Shown: positions 6,375-16,440, counted from the stretch's first letter. The stretch: DNA of 20,235 nt from Pseudomonadaceae bacterium UBA836 (GCA_002296055.1 DBHE01000220.1:1-20235), one strand, 5' to 3'. The notes: generated from the letters alone by a model not told the origin. Program-made: numbers and translations.

Positions 6375-8009
6375 TTAGTGCATGGCCGTATCGGCCCTGT
6401 TATCGGTTTGCGGCAGGGCAAAGGCCGCTTCCAACAGCTGCCGCGTATACGCGTGCTGCGGAGAAGCGAAGATGTCGCCTGCCGGTCCCTGTTCTACTAC
6501 TTCGCCCTGGCGGATCACCATCAACTGATGGCTGAGAACCTTGACCACTGCCAGGTCGTGACTGATAAACAAATACGTCAGATTGTACTTCTGCTGCAGA
6601 CTGCGCAGCAGCTCAACTACCTGCCCCTGTACCGTGCGATCCAGTGCCGAAGTCGGCTCATCCAGCAGGATCAGCTTGGGCTTGAGCACCAGTGCCCGGG
6701 CAATCGAGATCCGTTGGCGCTGGCCGCCGGAAAACTCGTGCGGATAGCGGTGCCGGGTCTCCGGATCCAGGCCGACTTCCTGCAATGCCTGAATCACCAT
6801 TTGTTCACGCTCTGCCTCATTGCCGATGCGGTGAATCTCCAACCCTTCGCTGATGATCTGACCGACCGACATGCGTGGGCTCAGACTGCCATAAGGGTCC
6901 TGAAAAACCACCTGCAGCTCGCGGCGCAGCGGGCGTACTTCCTGTTGGCTAAGCCCATCCAAGCGCTTGCCGTCACATTCGATCAGGCCCTGGCTGTCGA
7001 TCAGCCGCAGAATCGCCATGCCCAGCGTGGTCTTGCCCGAGCCGCTTTCACCGACGATGCCCAGGGTCTGCCCACGGGGCAGGCTGAAGCTGATGTCGGT
7101 GACCGCCTTGACGTGATCAACGGTACGTCGCAGTACGCCTTTTTTGATCGGAAACCAGACTCGCACCTGCTCCGCCCGCAGAATATCCTCTGCATTCGGA
7201 TCGACCGACACCGGCTCACCGCTCGGGTCTGCAGCCAGCAGCTGACGGGTATAGTCGTGCTGCGGCTTGCTGAACAGAGTAGCGCAATCGTTCTCTTCGA
7301 CGACGTCTCCGCGATACATGACACATACCCGGTGGGCAATTTTGCGGACCAGGTTCAGATCGTGGCTGATCAGCAGCATGGCCATGCCGAGTTTTTGCTG
7401 TAGTTCCTTGAGCAGTTCGAGGATTTTCAGCTGTACCGTGACATCCAGCGCGGTGGTCGGCTCGTCGGCAATCAGTAGTTCCGGTTCATTGGCCAGCGCC
7501 ATGGCGATCATCACGCGCTGGCGCTGGCCGCCGGACAGTTCATGGGGATAGGCGCCGAGGCGCTTGCGCGGCTCCGGTATGCCCACCAGCTCCAGCAGCT
7601 CCAGCGTGCGCTCACGCGCCTGCGCCTTGTTCAGCCCCTTGTGCAGAGCGAGCACCTCACCAATCTGCCGCTCGACGCTGTGCAGCGGGTTGAGCGAGCT
7701 CATGGGCTCCTGAAAGATCATCGAGATACGGTTGCCACGCACCTTGCGCAGCTGGTTTTCGCCAGCCTTGAGCAGGTCGCTGCCCTGGAACTCGATGCTG
7801 CCGCTGGGGTGGGAGGCGAGCGGGTAGGGCAACAGGCGCAGGATGGAGTGCGCGGTTACCGACTTGCCGGAGCCGCTCTCGCCGACCAGGGCGAGGGTTT
7901 GGCCGGGCTGAATGTCAAAGCTGACATCCTTGACCGCCAGAACGCTGTCGTCGCCCTGACGAAAGGCCACGCTGAGATTGCGGATGCTGATCAAAGGTTG
8001 TTCGCTCAT
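6375..8009 (-). CDS. yejF: Peptide ABC transporter, dual ATP-binding protein
   Basis: 544-residue cytosolic ATPase carrying two complete ABC domains in one chain, as in YejF/NppD. Domain 1 has Walker A GESGSGKS, signature LSGGQRQR and Walker [13 protein letters not shown]. Domain 2 has Walker A GESGSGKT, signature FSGGQRQR and Walker [13 protein letters not shown]. Each is followed by the oligopeptide-transporter C-terminal region (YTRQLLAA and YTRQLLEA). It powers the YejB-YejE channel. I chose [12 protein letters not shown] at 8009, one base after the yejE stop (TGAGATG) with AGGA upstream; the nine-residue extension is unlikely. The two-domain fusion differs from Opp/Dpp systems, where the ATPases are separate genes. 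In P. aeruginosa the orthologous system imports peptidyl nucleoside antibiotics. Confidence 0.95.
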   Translation of the reverse strand: MSEQPLISIRNLSVAFRQGDDSVLAVKDVSFDIQPGQTLALVGESGSGKSVTAHSILRLLPYPLASHPSGSIEFQGSDLLKAGENQLRKVRGNRISMIFQEPMSSLNPLHSVERQIGEVLALHKGLNKAQARERTLELLELVGIPEPRKRLGAYPHELSGGQRQRVMIAMALANEPELLIADEPTTALDVTVQLKILELLKELQQKLGMAMLLISHDLNLVRKIAHRVCVMYRGDVVEENDCATLFSKPQHDYTRQLLAADPSGEPVSVDPNAEDILRAEQVRVWFPIKKGVLRRTVDHVKAVTDISFSLPRGQTLGIVGESGSGKTTLGMAILRLIDSQGLIECDGKRLDGLSQQEVRPLRRELQVVFQDPYGSLSPRMSVGQIISEGLEIHRIGNEAEREQMVIQALQEVGLDPETRHRYPHEFSGGQRQRISIARALVLKPKLILLDEPTSALDRTVQGQVVELLRSLQQKYNLTYLFISHDLAVVKVLSHQLMVIRQGEVVEQGPAGDIFASPQHAYTRQLLEAAFALPQTDNRADTAMH

Positions 8010-8010
8010 C

Positions 8011-9042
8011 TCATTTCCTTGGGTCAAAGGCATCACGCAGCGCTTCGCCGATAAATACCAACAGGCTGAGCATCAGCGACAACACGACAAAGGCGGTAAT
8101 CCCCAGCCAGGGCGCTTGCAAGTTGCTCTTGCCCTGGGCAATCAGCTCACCCAGCGATGGCGCGCCGGGAGGCAGGCCAAAGCCGAGGAAGTCGAGCGAG
8201 GTCAGGGTGATGACGCCACCGGTCAGAATAAAGGGGAAGAAGGTCAGGGTGGCGACCATGGCGTTGGGCAGGATATGCCTGAACATGATCACCTGGTTGC
8301 TGGCGCCCAGGGCGCGGGCGGCGCGCACGTACTCCAGGTTGCGCCCGCGCAGAAATTCGGCGCGCACCACGTCCACCAGTGCCATCCAGGAGAACAGCAG
8401 CATGATGCCCAGCAGCCACCAGAAATTGGGCTGTACGAAGCTGGCCAGAATGATCAGTAGGTAAAGCACTGGCAGGCCGGACCAGACCTCGATAAAGCGC
8501 TGGCCGAACAGGTCAATACGCCCGCCGTAGAAGCCCTGCACCGCGCCGGCAATGACGCCGATGATTGAGCTGAAAATGGTCAGCGTCAGGGCAAACAGCA
8601 CCGAGATACGGAAGCCGTAGATCACCCGCGACATCACATCCCGCGCCTGATCATCGGTGCCCAGCCAATTATCCGCCGAGGGCGGCGCAGGGGCAGGCAC
8701 CTGCAGGTCGTAGTTGATGGTGTCGTAGTGATACGGGATGGGTGGCCAGAGCATCCAGCCGTCGCCTGCCTCGGTAATCAGCTCCTGCACGTAGGGGCTG
8801 CGGTAGTCGGCCTCGATCGGAAACTCGCCGCCAAAGGCGGTTTCCGGATAGCGTTTGAACACCGGAAAGTAAAGCTCGCCCTGATAGCCCACGGCCAGAG
8901 GCTTGTCGTTGGCAATCAGTTCGGCGCCGAGGCTGAGCACGAATAGCACCATGAACAGATGCAACGACCACCAGCCGCGGCGGTTGGCACGAAAGCGCCC
9001 AAAGCGGCGCTGATTGAGCGGGGACAGATTGAATAGACGCAT
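8011..9042 (-). CDS. yejE: Peptide ABC transporter, permease subunit YejE
   Basis: 343-residue inner-membrane permease of the DppC/OppC class. After a basic N-terminus and the first membrane helix (~25-43) comes a long periplasmic loop with LYFPVFKRYPETAFGGEFP and WLGTDDQARDVMSRVIYG, typical of YejE. Five further helices follow. The ABC-coupling (EAA) loop is RAARALGASNQVIMFRHILPNA. It pairs with YejB to form the channel for oligopeptides. It starts 3 bases after yejB, its ribosome binding site (GGAGG at 9051-9055) lying within the end of that gene, and ends 1 base before yejF, so the operon is translated as a tight block. Confidence 0.95.
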   Translation of the reverse strand: MRLFNLSPLNQRRFGRFRANRRGWWSLHLFMVLFVLSLGAELIANDKPLAVGYQGELYFPVFKRYPETAFGGEFPIEADYRSPYVQELITEAGDGWMLWPPIPYHYDTINYDLQVPAPAPPSADNWLGTDDQARDVMSRVIYGFRISVLFALTLTIFSSIIGVIAGAVQGFYGGRIDLFGQRFIEVWSGLPVLYLLIILASFVQPNFWWLLGIMLLFSWMALVDVVRAEFLRGRNLEYVRAARALGASNQVIMFRHILPNAMVATLTFFPFILTGGVITLTSLDFLGFGLPPGAPSLGELIAQGKSNLQAPWLGITAFVVLSLMLSLLVFIGEALRDAFDPRK

Positions 9043-9045
9043 GGA

Positions 9046-10119
9046 TCAACCCTCCCGGCTGGAAAAGTCGATACGCGGATCGACCAAGGTGTAGGCGATG
9101 TCGCCGATCAGCTTCACCACCAGACCGACCAGCGTGAAGATGTAGAGCGTGCCGAACATCACCGGGTAGTCGCGGTTGATCGCCGCTTCAAAGCCGAGCA
9201 GGCCCAGGCCATCGAGGGAGAAAATCACCTCAATCAGCAGCGAGCCGGTGAAGAAGATGCTGATCAGCGCCGACGGGAAGCCGGCAATGATCAGCAGCAT
9301 GGCGTTTCGGAATACGTGGCCGTAGAGCACGCGGCGCTCGGAGAGGCCCTTGGCGCGGGCGGTGACCACGTACTGCTTGCCGATTTCGTCGAGAAAGCAG
9401 TTCTTGGTCAGCATGGTCAGGGTGGCAAAGCTGCCCACCACCATGGCAAAGATCGGCAGCACCAGGTGCCAGAAGTAGTCGAGAATCTGCTCGCCGGTAC
9501 TCATCTGCTCGAAGTTGTTGGAGGTCAGCCCGCGCAGCGGGAACCAGTCCAGATAGCTGCCGCCGGCAAACAGTACGATCAGCAGGATTGCCAGCAAAAA
9601 GCCGGGGATGGCGTAGCCGACAATGATCAGCGAACTGGTCCAGACATCAAAGGCGGAGCCGTGCTTGATGGCCTTGCGAATGCCGAGCGGGATGGAAATC
9701 AGGTACGTCAGCAGGGTGGTCCATAGCCCCAGCGAAATGGAGACGGGCATCTTCTCCAGAATCAGATCGGTCACCTTGGCATCGCGAAAGAAGCTGTCAC
9801 CAAAGTCGAACTGCAGGTAGCCCTTGATCATCAGCCAGAAGCGCTCATGGGCGGGCTTGTCAAAGCCGTACATGCGCTCGATCTCGGCGATGATGTCCGG
9901 GTCCAGCCCCTGCGCGCCGCGATAGTTGCCGCCACTGGCGACTTCGCTGCCGCCACCGCCGACCCGGCTGGTGGCGCTGCCCTCGAAGCCTTCGAGGTTG
10001 GCAATCATCTGCTCGACCGGACCACCGGGCGCGGCCTGAATGATCATAAAGTTGATCAGCAGGATGCCGAACAGGGTCGGAATAATCAGCAGCAAACGGC
10101 GAATGATGTAAGCCAGCAT
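9046..10119 (-). CDS. yejB: Peptide ABC transporter, permease subunit YejB
   Basis: 357-residue inner-membrane permease of the DppB/OppB class. The N-terminus [20 protein letters not shown] and the following [16 protein letters not shown] are hallmark DppB-type sequence. The YejB-specific insert (~50-80, [17 protein letters not shown] then [17 protein letters not shown]) is present. The coupling loop is [22 protein letters not shown]. The C-terminus [25 protein letters not shown] fits the family. It lies 2 bases after the second binding-protein gene and 3 bases before yejE. Length and motifs are normal. Confidence 0.95.
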   Translation of the reverse strand: MLAYIIRRLLLIIPTLFGILLINFMIIQAAPGGPVEQMIANLEGFEGSATSRVGGGGSEVASGGNYRGAQGLDPDIIAEIERMYGFDKPAHERFWLMIKGYLQFDFGDSFFRDAKVTDLILEKMPVSISLGLWTTLLTYLISIPLGIRKAIKHGSAFDVWTSSLIIVGYAIPGFLLAILLIVLFAGGSYLDWFPLRGLTSNNFEQMSTGEQILDYFWHLVLPIFAMVVGSFATLTMLTKNCFLDEIGKQYVVTARAKGLSERRVLYGHVFRNAMLLIIAGFPSALISIFFTGSLLIEVIFSLDGLGLLGFEAAINRDYPVMFGTLYIFTLVGLVVKLIGDIAYTLVDPRIDFSSREG

Positions 10120-10121
10120 GC

Positions 10122-11966
10122 TTATTCGGCTCCCTCAGCGCTGGGTGCTACCTGTTGCTGTTGGCCCTGCAGACGCGCATCGCGCTCGGCATCAACCCAC
10201 CAGGTAAACAGGCCCAGACTGTATTTCGGCGATTCGGCCGGGTGGCCGAACTTGTCCCAGTAGGCAACGCGATAGACGTTGGTGTACCAGTTGGGCACCA
10301 CCAGGTGCAGTGAGCGCAGGGCCCGATCCAGTGCGCGGGTATGGGTTACCAGGCTGTCACGCGAGTCAGCCTGAATCAGGCCCTCGACCAGTGCATCGAC
10401 TGCCGGGTCGCGCAGCCCCATGAGGTTGCGGCTGCCTGGGTTGTCGGCGCTGGAGCTGTGCCAGTACTCGCGCTGCTCGTTACCGGGCGAGTTGGACTGG
10501 GCAAAGCTGGTGACCACCATGTCGAAGTCGCGCGAGCGCAGGCGGTTGATGTATTGAGAGACGTCTACCCGGCGCAGCTCCAGGTTGATGCCCAGCGATG
10601 CCAGGTTGCGTTTGAAGGGCAGCAGGACGCGCTCGAAATCAGCCTGCACCAGCAGGAACTCAAAGCTCAGTTGCTCACCTTCAGCGTTGACCAGCTTATC
10701 GTCAACGATCTGCCAGCCGGCCTCCTGCAGCAGTGCGTAGGCCTGGCGGCGCTGATCACGTACGGTGCCACTGCCATCGGTAGTGGGTGGCGTCCAGGCC
10801 GGCCCAAAGGCGGCTTCGGGTAGCTGGTCGCGTAGGGGCTCCAGCAGTGCTAGCTCTGCCTCGCTCGGCGTACCGCGTGCGGCCAGTTCCGAGTTGTCGA
10901 AATAGCTGGTGGTGCGGGTGTAGGCGCTGTGAAACAGCTTGGCGTTGGACCATTCAAAGTCGAACAGCAGGGCAATCGCCTGACGTACTCTGGCATCGGC
11001 GAAGTAGGGTTTGCGCAGGTTAAAGACAAAGCCCTGCATGCCCTGGGTGTTGTGATTAGGGATTTCTTCTTTGATGATGCGCCCGTCGCTCAGGGCCGGG
11101 CTGGTGTAGCCGGTTGCCCAGTTCTTGGCGGCCACTTCCTCGTTCAGGTCAATCTGTCCGGCCTTGAAGGCTTCGAGAATCACGCTGGTGTCACGGTAGT
11201 AGTCGGTCACCACCTTATCGAAGTTGTAGAAGCCGCGCTGCACTGGCAGGTCGGCCGCCCAGTAGTCCTTGACGCGCTCGAACGTCACGCTGCGACCAGG
11301 GCGTACCTGGGTGATGCGATAGGGGCCGCTGCCCAGCGGCGGCTCCAGTGTGCCTTTGCTGAAGTCGCGCTCGGCCCAGTAGTGCTTGGGCAGCACAGGC
11401 AGCTGCCCCAGCACCAGCGGCAGCTCGCGGTTGCCGCTGTGCTTGAAGTGAAAGGTGACGGTGTGTTCATCGTCGGCGATCACCTGATCTACATCGCTGT
11501 AGTAGGCGCGGTAGAAGGGGGCGCCTTGTTCAACCAGGGCGTTGAAGGTGAATACCACATCGTCGGCGGTAATGCCGACGCCATCGTGAAAGCGAGCTTC
11601 TCGCCGCAGGTGAAAGCGCACCCAGCTATTGTCCTCGGCCTTTTCGATGCTCTTGGCCACCAGGCCGTACTCGGTGAAGGGCTCGTCCAGTGCGTGGAAG
11701 GTCAGGGTGTCGTAGATCAGACCAAGGTTCTCGGCGGCGGTGCCACGGCTAATGTAGCCATTGAAGGAGTCAAAGCTGCCGAAACCGGACAGTCGCAGGG
11801 TGCCGCCCTTGGGGGCGTCCGGGTTGACGTAATCAAAGTGGGTGAAGTTGGCGTCATACTTGGGCGCCTCATCATAGAGCGTGACGGCGTGTTGTGGTGC
11901 GGCCTGCAGTGCGCCGCTAGCGCATATCAGCAGCGCCAGGCTGCAGGTTTTCAACGAGAGTCGCAT
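10122..11966 (-). CDS. yejA: Periplasmic oligopeptide-binding protein (second YejA/NppA paralogue)
   Basis: 614-residue family-5 solute-binding protein. Residues 1-22 ([22 protein letters not shown]) form a signal peptide. The mature protein begins [19 protein letters not shown] and contains the family pattern [27 protein letters not shown]. Further conserved parts are [26 protein letters not shown] and [16 protein letters not shown]. It captures peptides in the periplasm and delivers them to YejBE. It lies 17 bases after another family-5 binding protein and 2 bases before yejB. The two paralogues share the [12 protein letters not shown] and LLFDFEWSN blocks but differ widely elsewhere. The system matches NppA1A2BCD of P. 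aeruginosa; this gene corresponds by position to NppA2. Confidence 0.93.
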   Translation of the reverse strand: MRLSLKTCSLALLICASGALQAAPQHAVTLYDEAPKYDANFTHFDYVNPDAPKGGTLRLSGFGSFDSFNGYISRGTAAENLGLIYDTLTFHALDEPFTEYGLVAKSIEKAEDNSWVRFHLRREARFHDGVGITADDVVFTFNALVEQGAPFYRAYYSDVDQVIADDEHTVTFHFKHSGNRELPLVLGQLPVLPKHYWAERDFSKGTLEPPLGSGPYRITQVRPGRSVTFERVKDYWAADLPVQRGFYNFDKVVTDYYRDTSVILEAFKAGQIDLNEEVAAKNWATGYTSPALSDGRIIKEEIPNHNTQGMQGFVFNLRKPYFADARVRQAIALLFDFEWSNAKLFHSAYTRTTSYFDNSELAARGTPSEAELALLEPLRDQLPEAAFGPAWTPPTTDGSGTVRDQRRQAYALLQEAGWQIVDDKLVNAEGEQLSFEFLLVQADFERVLLPFKRNLASLGINLELRRVDVSQYINRLRSRDFDMVVTSFAQSNSPGNEQREYWHSSSADNPGSRNLMGLRDPAVDALVEGLIQADSRDSLVTHTRALDRALRSLHLVVPNWYTNVYRVAYWDKFGHPAESPKYSLGLFTWWVDAERDARLQGQQQQVAPSAEGAE

Positions 11967-11983
11967 TCAGGTCCCTTGTTCTT

Positions 11984-13816
11984 CTATTGTTGCGCCGGCG
12001 CCTGCCACCAGCTGCGAATCGACAGCGAGTAGGGCGGAATCTCCGGAGTGCGGAGCCAGCTGCGGTAGGCGATGCGGTGGTAGTCGATATACCAGTTCGG
12101 AATTGTATAGTGGTTCCACAGCAGCACCCTGTCGAGGGCTCGCGCAGCCGCTACCTGCTCGCTACGGCTGCTGGCCGCCCGGAGCTGTTCGACCAGGCTG
12201 TCCACGACCGGGTTGTTGATGCCGGCGTAATTACGGCTGCCTTTGACATTGCGCTGGCTGGAGTGAAAGTAGCCGAATTGCTCCAGTCCAGGTGAAAGCC
12301 CTTGCGGCAGGGTGGTCAGAATCATGTCGTAGTCAAACTGGTCCAGTCGTGCCTTGTATTGCGCTCGGTCCACGGTGCGAATCTGCATATCGATGCCCAA
12401 ACGTGCCAGATTTGCCCGGTAGGGCTGCAGGATACGTTCCAGACTGGGGTTGACCAGCAGCATTTCAAACCGCAAATCCTGGCCCTGGTCGTTCTGCAGA
12501 CGCCCCTGGCGCAGCTTCCAGCCGGCTTCGGCAAACAGCTCCACCGCTTCTCGCAGCGTATCGCGCGGAATGCCGCGCCCGTCGGTCACGGGTAGACTGA
12601 ATGGCTGCAGGAAGAGTTCCGATGGCAGTTGTTCGCGAAAGGGCGACAGGTAGAGGAACTCCTGGCCGGCAGGCAGGCCCGTAGCGCTGAACGGGCTATT
12701 GGGGTAGTAACTTTGCGAGCGCCGGTAGGCATCGTAGAACAGCACCCGGTTGGACCACTCAAAGTCGAATAGCATGCCCAGCGCCTTGCGCAGCGGCAGG
12801 CTGTCGAACGGGGTGCGACGGGTGTTGAAGAACATCGCCTGGGTGGGGCTGGGAATCTCGTGGGGTACCGCGCGCTTGATTACGTCGCCGTTGGCCACCG
12901 CCGGGAAGGCGTAGGCATTGGCCCAGTTGGCCGCCTTGCGGTCGATGTAAATATCGAATTCACCGGCCTTGAAGGCTTCAAAGGCGACGCTGTTATCGCG
13001 GTAGAACTCCACTTCCATACGGTCCAGGTTGTACTTGCCTCGGTTGATAGGCAGATCCCGGCCCCAGTAATTCTCCACTCGCTGAAAACTGATGCGCCGG
13101 CCGGGGTCCACACTGCTGACTCGATAGGGGCCGCTGTTGAGGCCGGCCTGGAACGTGGTGCTGGCAAAGTCTCGGCCCTGCCAGTAATGCGCCGGCAGCA
13201 CCGGCAGTTCGCCCAGACGCAGGATCAGCAGTGAGTTGCCGGGGCGGCTGAAGATAAAGCGAATGCGCCGCTCTCCCAGGATGTCGATGCGGCTGACGTC
13301 TTGCAGCACCGAGCGGTAGTTAGGGTGACCCTGCTCCTTGAGCAGACGGTAGGAAAAGGCCACGTCCTCGGCGGTAATCGGTTCGCCGTCGTGGAAGCGC
13401 GCCTCGGGCCGCAAATTGAATACTACCCAGCTGCGGTTGTCGGCAAACTCCAGACTCTCGGCGATCAGGCCATAGGCTGAATAAGGCTCATCACCGGAGG
13501 GGTCGTAAACGCCGCTGCCCACCATCAGCGGCTCGTTCAACTCGCTGATGCCAAAATGTGCAAAGTCGCCGGTGTTGATCGGGCTGGTGCCCTTGAGGGT
13601 GTAGGGGTTGAGGGTGTCAAAGGTGCCGTTGCCCATCACACGCAGCGTGCCGCCCTTCGGCGCGTCCGGGTTGACGTAGTCCAGATGCTCGAAGTTGGCG
13701 GGGTATTTGGGCTGGCCGTAAAGCGAGTAGCCGTGCTGATGGTAGAGCGTGGCCCAGACGGACGGGGCGGTGAACAGTAGTAGCGCCAGACATAGCGTTC
13801 GAGACAGCAAGGGCAT
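11984..13816 (-). CDS. yejA: Periplasmic oligopeptide-binding protein (first YejA/NppA paralogue)
   Basis: 610-residue family-5 binding protein from the ATG at 13816; a GTG at 13828 would add four residues (MRNV) but has no ribosome binding site, whereas GGA precedes the ATG. The signal peptide is MPLLSRTLCLALLLFTAPSVWA. Family blocks include [53 protein letters not shown] and SPGLEQFGYFHSS. It carries an extra stretch relative to its neighbour (FAHFGISELNEPLMVGSG). As first gene of the transporter operon it corresponds by position to NppA1. The upstream gap to mltD holds a strong GC hairpin, and I could not find a convincing promoter. Having two binding proteins suggests a broader ligand range than one YejA would give. 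Confidence 0.92.
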   Translation of the reverse strand: MPLLSRTLCLALLLFTAPSVWATLYHQHGYSLYGQPKYPANFEHLDYVNPDAPKGGTLRVMGNGTFDTLNPYTLKGTSPINTGDFAHFGISELNEPLMVGSGVYDPSGDEPYSAYGLIAESLEFADNRSWVVFNLRPEARFHDGEPITAEDVAFSYRLLKEQGHPNYRSVLQDVSRIDILGERRIRFIFSRPGNSLLILRLGELPVLPAHYWQGRDFASTTFQAGLNSGPYRVSSVDPGRRISFQRVENYWGRDLPINRGKYNLDRMEVEFYRDNSVAFEAFKAGEFDIYIDRKAANWANAYAFPAVANGDVIKRAVPHEIPSPTQAMFFNTRRTPFDSLPLRKALGMLFDFEWSNRVLFYDAYRRSQSYYPNSPFSATGLPAGQEFLYLSPFREQLPSELFLQPFSLPVTDGRGIPRDTLREAVELFAEAGWKLRQGRLQNDQGQDLRFEMLLVNPSLERILQPYRANLARLGIDMQIRTVDRAQYKARLDQFDYDMILTTLPQGLSPGLEQFGYFHSSQRNVKGSRNYAGINNPVVDSLVEQLRAASSRSEQVAAARALDRVLLWNHYTIPNWYIDYHRIAYRSWLRTPEIPPYSLSIRSWWQAPAQQ

Positions 13817-13929
13817 GACATTCCGCACGATAGGGTGGCCGGTGACTGACGAAACTGCCCTGGCTGCACCTCGAGTGACAGCTGGTGTCGGCGCGCCGTC
13901 AGCGATGTTGCCAACGCTACCATTGTGCG

Positions 13930-13951
13930 GCGCCGGGCGGAAGCCCGGCGC
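13930..13951. terminator. GC-rich hairpin between mltD and yejA1
   Basis: GCGCCGGGC-GGAA-GCCCGGCGC is a perfect nine-base stem closed by a GGAA loop, which is GNRA-type when read on the plus strand (TTCC on the coding strand). No T-tract follows on either strand. It sits 29 bases after the mltD stop, so it may weaken read-through into the yej operon or stabilise the mltD mRNA end. Confidence 0.55.
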
Positions 13952-13979
13952 GGTGCCCTGTGGCGCTAATCTATGCGGC

Positions 13980-15536
13980 TTAGCGGACGAACAGCGTCAG
14001 TTGCTGACCCGGCTGCAGGTAGCGGCCGAGCTGGTTCCAGTCACGGATCTTGTCGATATCAACATTGAAGCGCTGGGCGATGGTGTAGAGCGAATCGCCT
14101 GAGCGTACGGTGTAAGCCACGCGGCGTGTGTCGCTGCTGCCACCTGAGGCGGCGGCCTGCAGGATCAGGGTGTCGCCTACGGTCAGGCCATTGCTGGCCA
14201 GGTTGTTGTCGCGTTTGATGCGGTTCACGGTGGTGCCGTGGGCGCGGGCGATGGTCCAAAGGTTATCGCCGGAGCGAATGCGATAGCGTAATGGCTCAGC
14301 ACTGCTGGCCAGGCTGCTGGCGGCGGAGTTGGTGGCCGGTGCGCTGCCGCCAAGCTCTGGCAACATGAGGGTCTGGCCAACGCGCAGCAGGTTGCCGTTG
14401 ATATTGTTGATGTCACGAATAACGCTGACGCTGAGCTGGTGACGGCGTGCAATTTGAGACAGGGTGTCACCACGGCGAACACTGTAGTGCTGGTAATTGA
14501 CTCGCTCATCGGCCGGCAGGCTGGCCAACGCAGTGGTGAACTGCTCAACGTGGTCGACCGGGATCAGCAATTGATATTCGCCGTTCGGGGCGGTGACGCG
14601 TTGGTTGAATGCGGGGTTCAGGCTCAGCAGTTCGTCGGTCGACAGCTCAGCCAGTTCGGCAATCTTGTGCAGGTCAATCTGCTGGTCGATGGCCACGCCG
14701 GCAAAGTAGGGTTCGTTGGCCAGGCTGGGCAGTACGGTGCCGTAAGCGGTGGGGCTGTCGACAATCTGTGCCAATGCCAACAGTTTGGGCACGTAATTCA
14801 TGGTTTCGCGCGGCAGCTGCAGATTCCAGTAGTCGGTCGGCAGGCCGAGTGCTTCGTTCCGTTTTATGGCGCGACCAACGCAGCCTTCGCCGCAGTTGTA
14901 AGCCGCCAGTGCCAGCAACCAGTCGCCATCAAAGTAGTTGTTCAGCAGCGTCAGATAGTCGAGCGCAGCGGTGGTGGAGGCGGTGACGTCGCGGCGGCCG
15001 TCGTACCACCAGTCTTGGCGCAGCGAGAAGTTGCGGCCGGTCGAGGGAATAAATTGCCAGAGCCCGGCGGCCTGGGCGCTGGAGACCGCCTGCGGGTTGT
15101 AGGCGCTTTCAATGAACGGCAGCAGTGCCAACTCCAGCGGCATTTGGCGTTCGTCCAGCTGTTCTACTACGTAGAAAAGGTAGCGCTGGGCGCGGGCCGA
15201 GGTCAGCTCAAAGTAGCGAGTCTGGCTGGCAAAAACGATGCGCTGCTGGTCGATGCGTGGGTTGTCGATAGCGGCTGGGTCGAGGGTAAAGCCGGCGCGA
15301 ATACGGCCCCAGAGGGTGTGGGGTTTGCTGGCTTCAGGAATCGGCGAACTGACGGAGGGGGCAACAGGTGGAGTGCGAAAAGGCGAGGCGCTGACAGGCT
15401 CGGCGGGGGCGCCAAGTTGCCCCGTCTGTCGGTAGCCCTGGCTGTCGGTGGTTTGACAGCCGGCAATCAGCAGCATGGCTCCGAGGGAGGCTGCTGACAG
15501 CAACTTGGGCAAGATGGCAGGTACCGAAATGTGCAT
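13980..15536 (-). CDS. mltD: Membrane-bound lytic murein transglycosylase D
   Basis: 518-residue outer-membrane lipoprotein that cleaves peptidoglycan glycan strands to anhydromuramyl products. Lipobox LIAGC puts the lipidated cysteine at residue 27. The SLT/lysozyme-like domain (~110-270) has the catalytic glutamate E143 in LPFIESAYNP, then AAGLWQFIPSTGR and LLALAAYNCGEG. Three LysM peptidoglycan-binding repeats follow, starting at YSVRRGDTLSQIARRH, YRIRSGDNLWTIARAH and YTVRSGDSLYTIAQRF; E. coli MltD has two, so this is a longer form. I chose MHISVPAIL at 15536 because it gives a proper lipoprotein signal and fits a promoter start near 15555; an upstream start at 15590 would lie above that transcription start. 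The neighbour gloB is also its neighbour in E. coli. Confidence 0.95.
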   Translation of the reverse strand: MHISVPAILPKLLSAASLGAMLLIAGCQTTDSQGYRQTGQLGAPAEPVSASPFRTPPVAPSVSSPIPEASKPHTLWGRIRAGFTLDPAAIDNPRIDQQRIVFASQTRYFELTSARAQRYLFYVVEQLDERQMPLELALLPFIESAYNPQAVSSAQAAGLWQFIPSTGRNFSLRQDWWYDGRRDVTASTTAALDYLTLLNNYFDGDWLLALAAYNCGEGCVGRAIKRNEALGLPTDYWNLQLPRETMNYVPKLLALAQIVDSPTAYGTVLPSLANEPYFAGVAIDQQIDLHKIAELAELSTDELLSLNPAFNQRVTAPNGEYQLLIPVDHVEQFTTALASLPADERVNYQHYSVRRGDTLSQIARRHQLSVSVIRDINNINGNLLRVGQTLMLPELGGSAPATNSAASSLASSAEPLRYRIRSGDNLWTIARAHGTTVNRIKRDNNLASNGLTVGDTLILQAAASGGSSDTRRVAYTVRSGDSLYTIAQRFNVDIDKIRDWNQLGRYLQPGQQLTLFVR

Positions 15537-15561
15537 GGATGACCCCAAAAAAATGAGGTCG

Positions 15562-15590
15562 ATTCTATGGACCGGTTTCGGGAGGGTCAA
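15562..15590 (-). promoter_or_regulatory. Sigma-70-type promoter for mltD
   Basis: On the minus strand, TTGACC (15585-15590, 5 of 6 against TTGACA) and TAGAAT (15562-15567, 5 of 6 against TATAAT) are separated by the ideal 17 bases. Transcription would start near 15555, about 19 bases before the mltD ATG. It lies wholly in the short gap after gloB, so mltD need not depend on gloB transcription. Confidence 0.75.
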
Positions 15591-15602
15591 GGCAGCCAGT
15601 AG

Positions 15603-16382
15603 TTAAAAACTGTCCTTCCATTTGCGCACGGCAGCGAAGGTCTCTGGACCGGGCGCCAGCGAGCGACCGGCCTGGGTGCTGGCTGCCTGCGTCACAGCGT
15701 CGCATTCGCTGCGCAAAAAGGGGTTGGTGCGCTTTTCAAGAGCAAGGTCGGTTGGCAGGGTCATACGGTCGGCTGCGCGCAGTTCCTCGACCACTTCCAG
15801 GCGGACGCGAATGTCGTCATTGTCGGGCTCTACCGCGTGTGCAAAACGCAGGTTGGCCAGGGTGTACTCGTGGGCGCAGTAGATTCGAGTGTTATCTGGC
15901 AACGCAGCCAGGCGCGACAACGACTGGTGCATTTGCTCTGGCGTGCCTTCAAACAGGCGGCCGCAGCCGCCGGCAAACAGGGTGTCGCCGCTGAGCAACC
16001 AGGGGTCACCGGCGTTGTCGCAGAAAAAGGCGATGTGGCCCAGCGTGTGACCGGGTACAGCGATTACCTCCAGCTCCAGGCCAAACAGGTTGACCCGCTC
16101 CCCATCCTCCAGAGCGCGGTCTCGGCCTGGGATGGTTTCGTGAGCCGGCCCCCACACCTTGCATTGGGTACCGGCCTTGAGGGTACTGATGCCGCCGACG
16201 TGATCGGGATGATGGTGGGTCACCAGAATGTGGCTGAGGCTGTATTCGGGGTGACGCCCGAGCCAGACGACGACCGGCCGGGCGTCACCCGGGTCGATCA
16301 CCGCGACCTTGTGGCGCTGCTCGTCGAGCAACAGCCAGATATAGTTGTCATTGAATGCGGGTAGCGCGATAAAGGTGGACAT
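15603..16382 (-). CDS. gloB: Hydroxyacylglutathione hydrolase (glyoxalase II)
   Basis: 259-residue cytosolic metallo-beta-lactamase-fold enzyme that hydrolyses S-lactoylglutathione to D-lactate and glutathione, the second step of methylglyoxal detoxification. The N-terminus [15 protein letters not shown] is the family signature. Metal ligands are visible in THHHPDH (H56, H58, D60, H61), in VPGHTLGH, in the aspartate of [18 protein letters not shown] and in [13 protein letters not shown]. The C-terminal glutathione-binding part, with RTNPFLR, is complete. I chose the ATG at 16382 from the family start, although its AAGGA is about 12 bases away; a GTG at 16412 would add ten unsupported residues. 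It is divergent from yafS and lies upstream of mltD on the same strand. Confidence 0.96.
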   Translation of the reverse strand: MSTFIALPAFNDNYIWLLLDEQRHKVAVIDPGDARPVVVWLGRHPEYSLSHILVTHHHPDHVGGISTLKAGTQCKVWGPAHETIPGRDRALEDGERVNLFGLELEVIAVPGHTLGHIAFFCDNAGDPWLLSGDTLFAGGCGRLFEGTPEQMHQSLSRLAALPDNTRIYCAHEYTLANLRFAHAVEPDNDDIRVRLEVVEELRAADRMTLPTDLALEKRTNPFLRSECDAVTQAASTQAGRSLAPGPETFAAVRKWKDSF

Positions 16383-16412
16383 GGGCAGGCTAATCCTTAC
16401 TGTGTTTGCCAC

Positions 16413-16440
16413 ATCTTAACCAAATGCGATGAGGGGCCAA
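16413..16440 (-). promoter_or_regulatory. Possible sigma-70-type promoter for gloB
   Basis: On the minus strand, TTGGCC (16435-16440, 4 of 6) and TAAGAT (16413-16418, 4 of 6) lie 16 bases apart, predicting a start near 16406, about 24 bases before the gloB ATG. The -35 overlaps a small GGGGC-CAA-GCCCC inverted repeat (16433-16445) just ahead of the yafS ribosome binding site, so the two divergent genes share this segment. Confidence 0.4.

Noticed and set aside
6362..6421. Twenty-residue N-terminal extension of fabI
   Set aside because: It would overlap yejF and lacks family support; the Met at 6361 has a good ribosome binding site and the standard FabI start.
6249..7403. Plus-strand frame (384 codons) opposite yejF and fabI
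   Set aside because: Antisense to both ATPase and reductase coding sequence with intact motifs; the composition looks like a codon-position shadow.
10929..12032. Long open frame on the plus strand (367 codons) opposite yejA2
   Set aside because: It is fully antisense to a gene with clear family motifs, has a low-complexity Gly/Val/Ala composition and no recognisable domain; such shadow frames are common in GC-rich DNA.
14439..15497. Plus-strand frame (352 codons) opposite mltD
   Set aside because: Antisense to the catalytic and LysM coding sequence; its repeated Gly/Val/Gln composition mirrors mltD codons.
15541..15560. GACC ... GGTC inverted repeat with an A/T tract upstream of mltD
   Set aside because: Only four base pairs around a twelve-base loop; better explained as the mltD leader and ribosome binding region downstream of its promoter.
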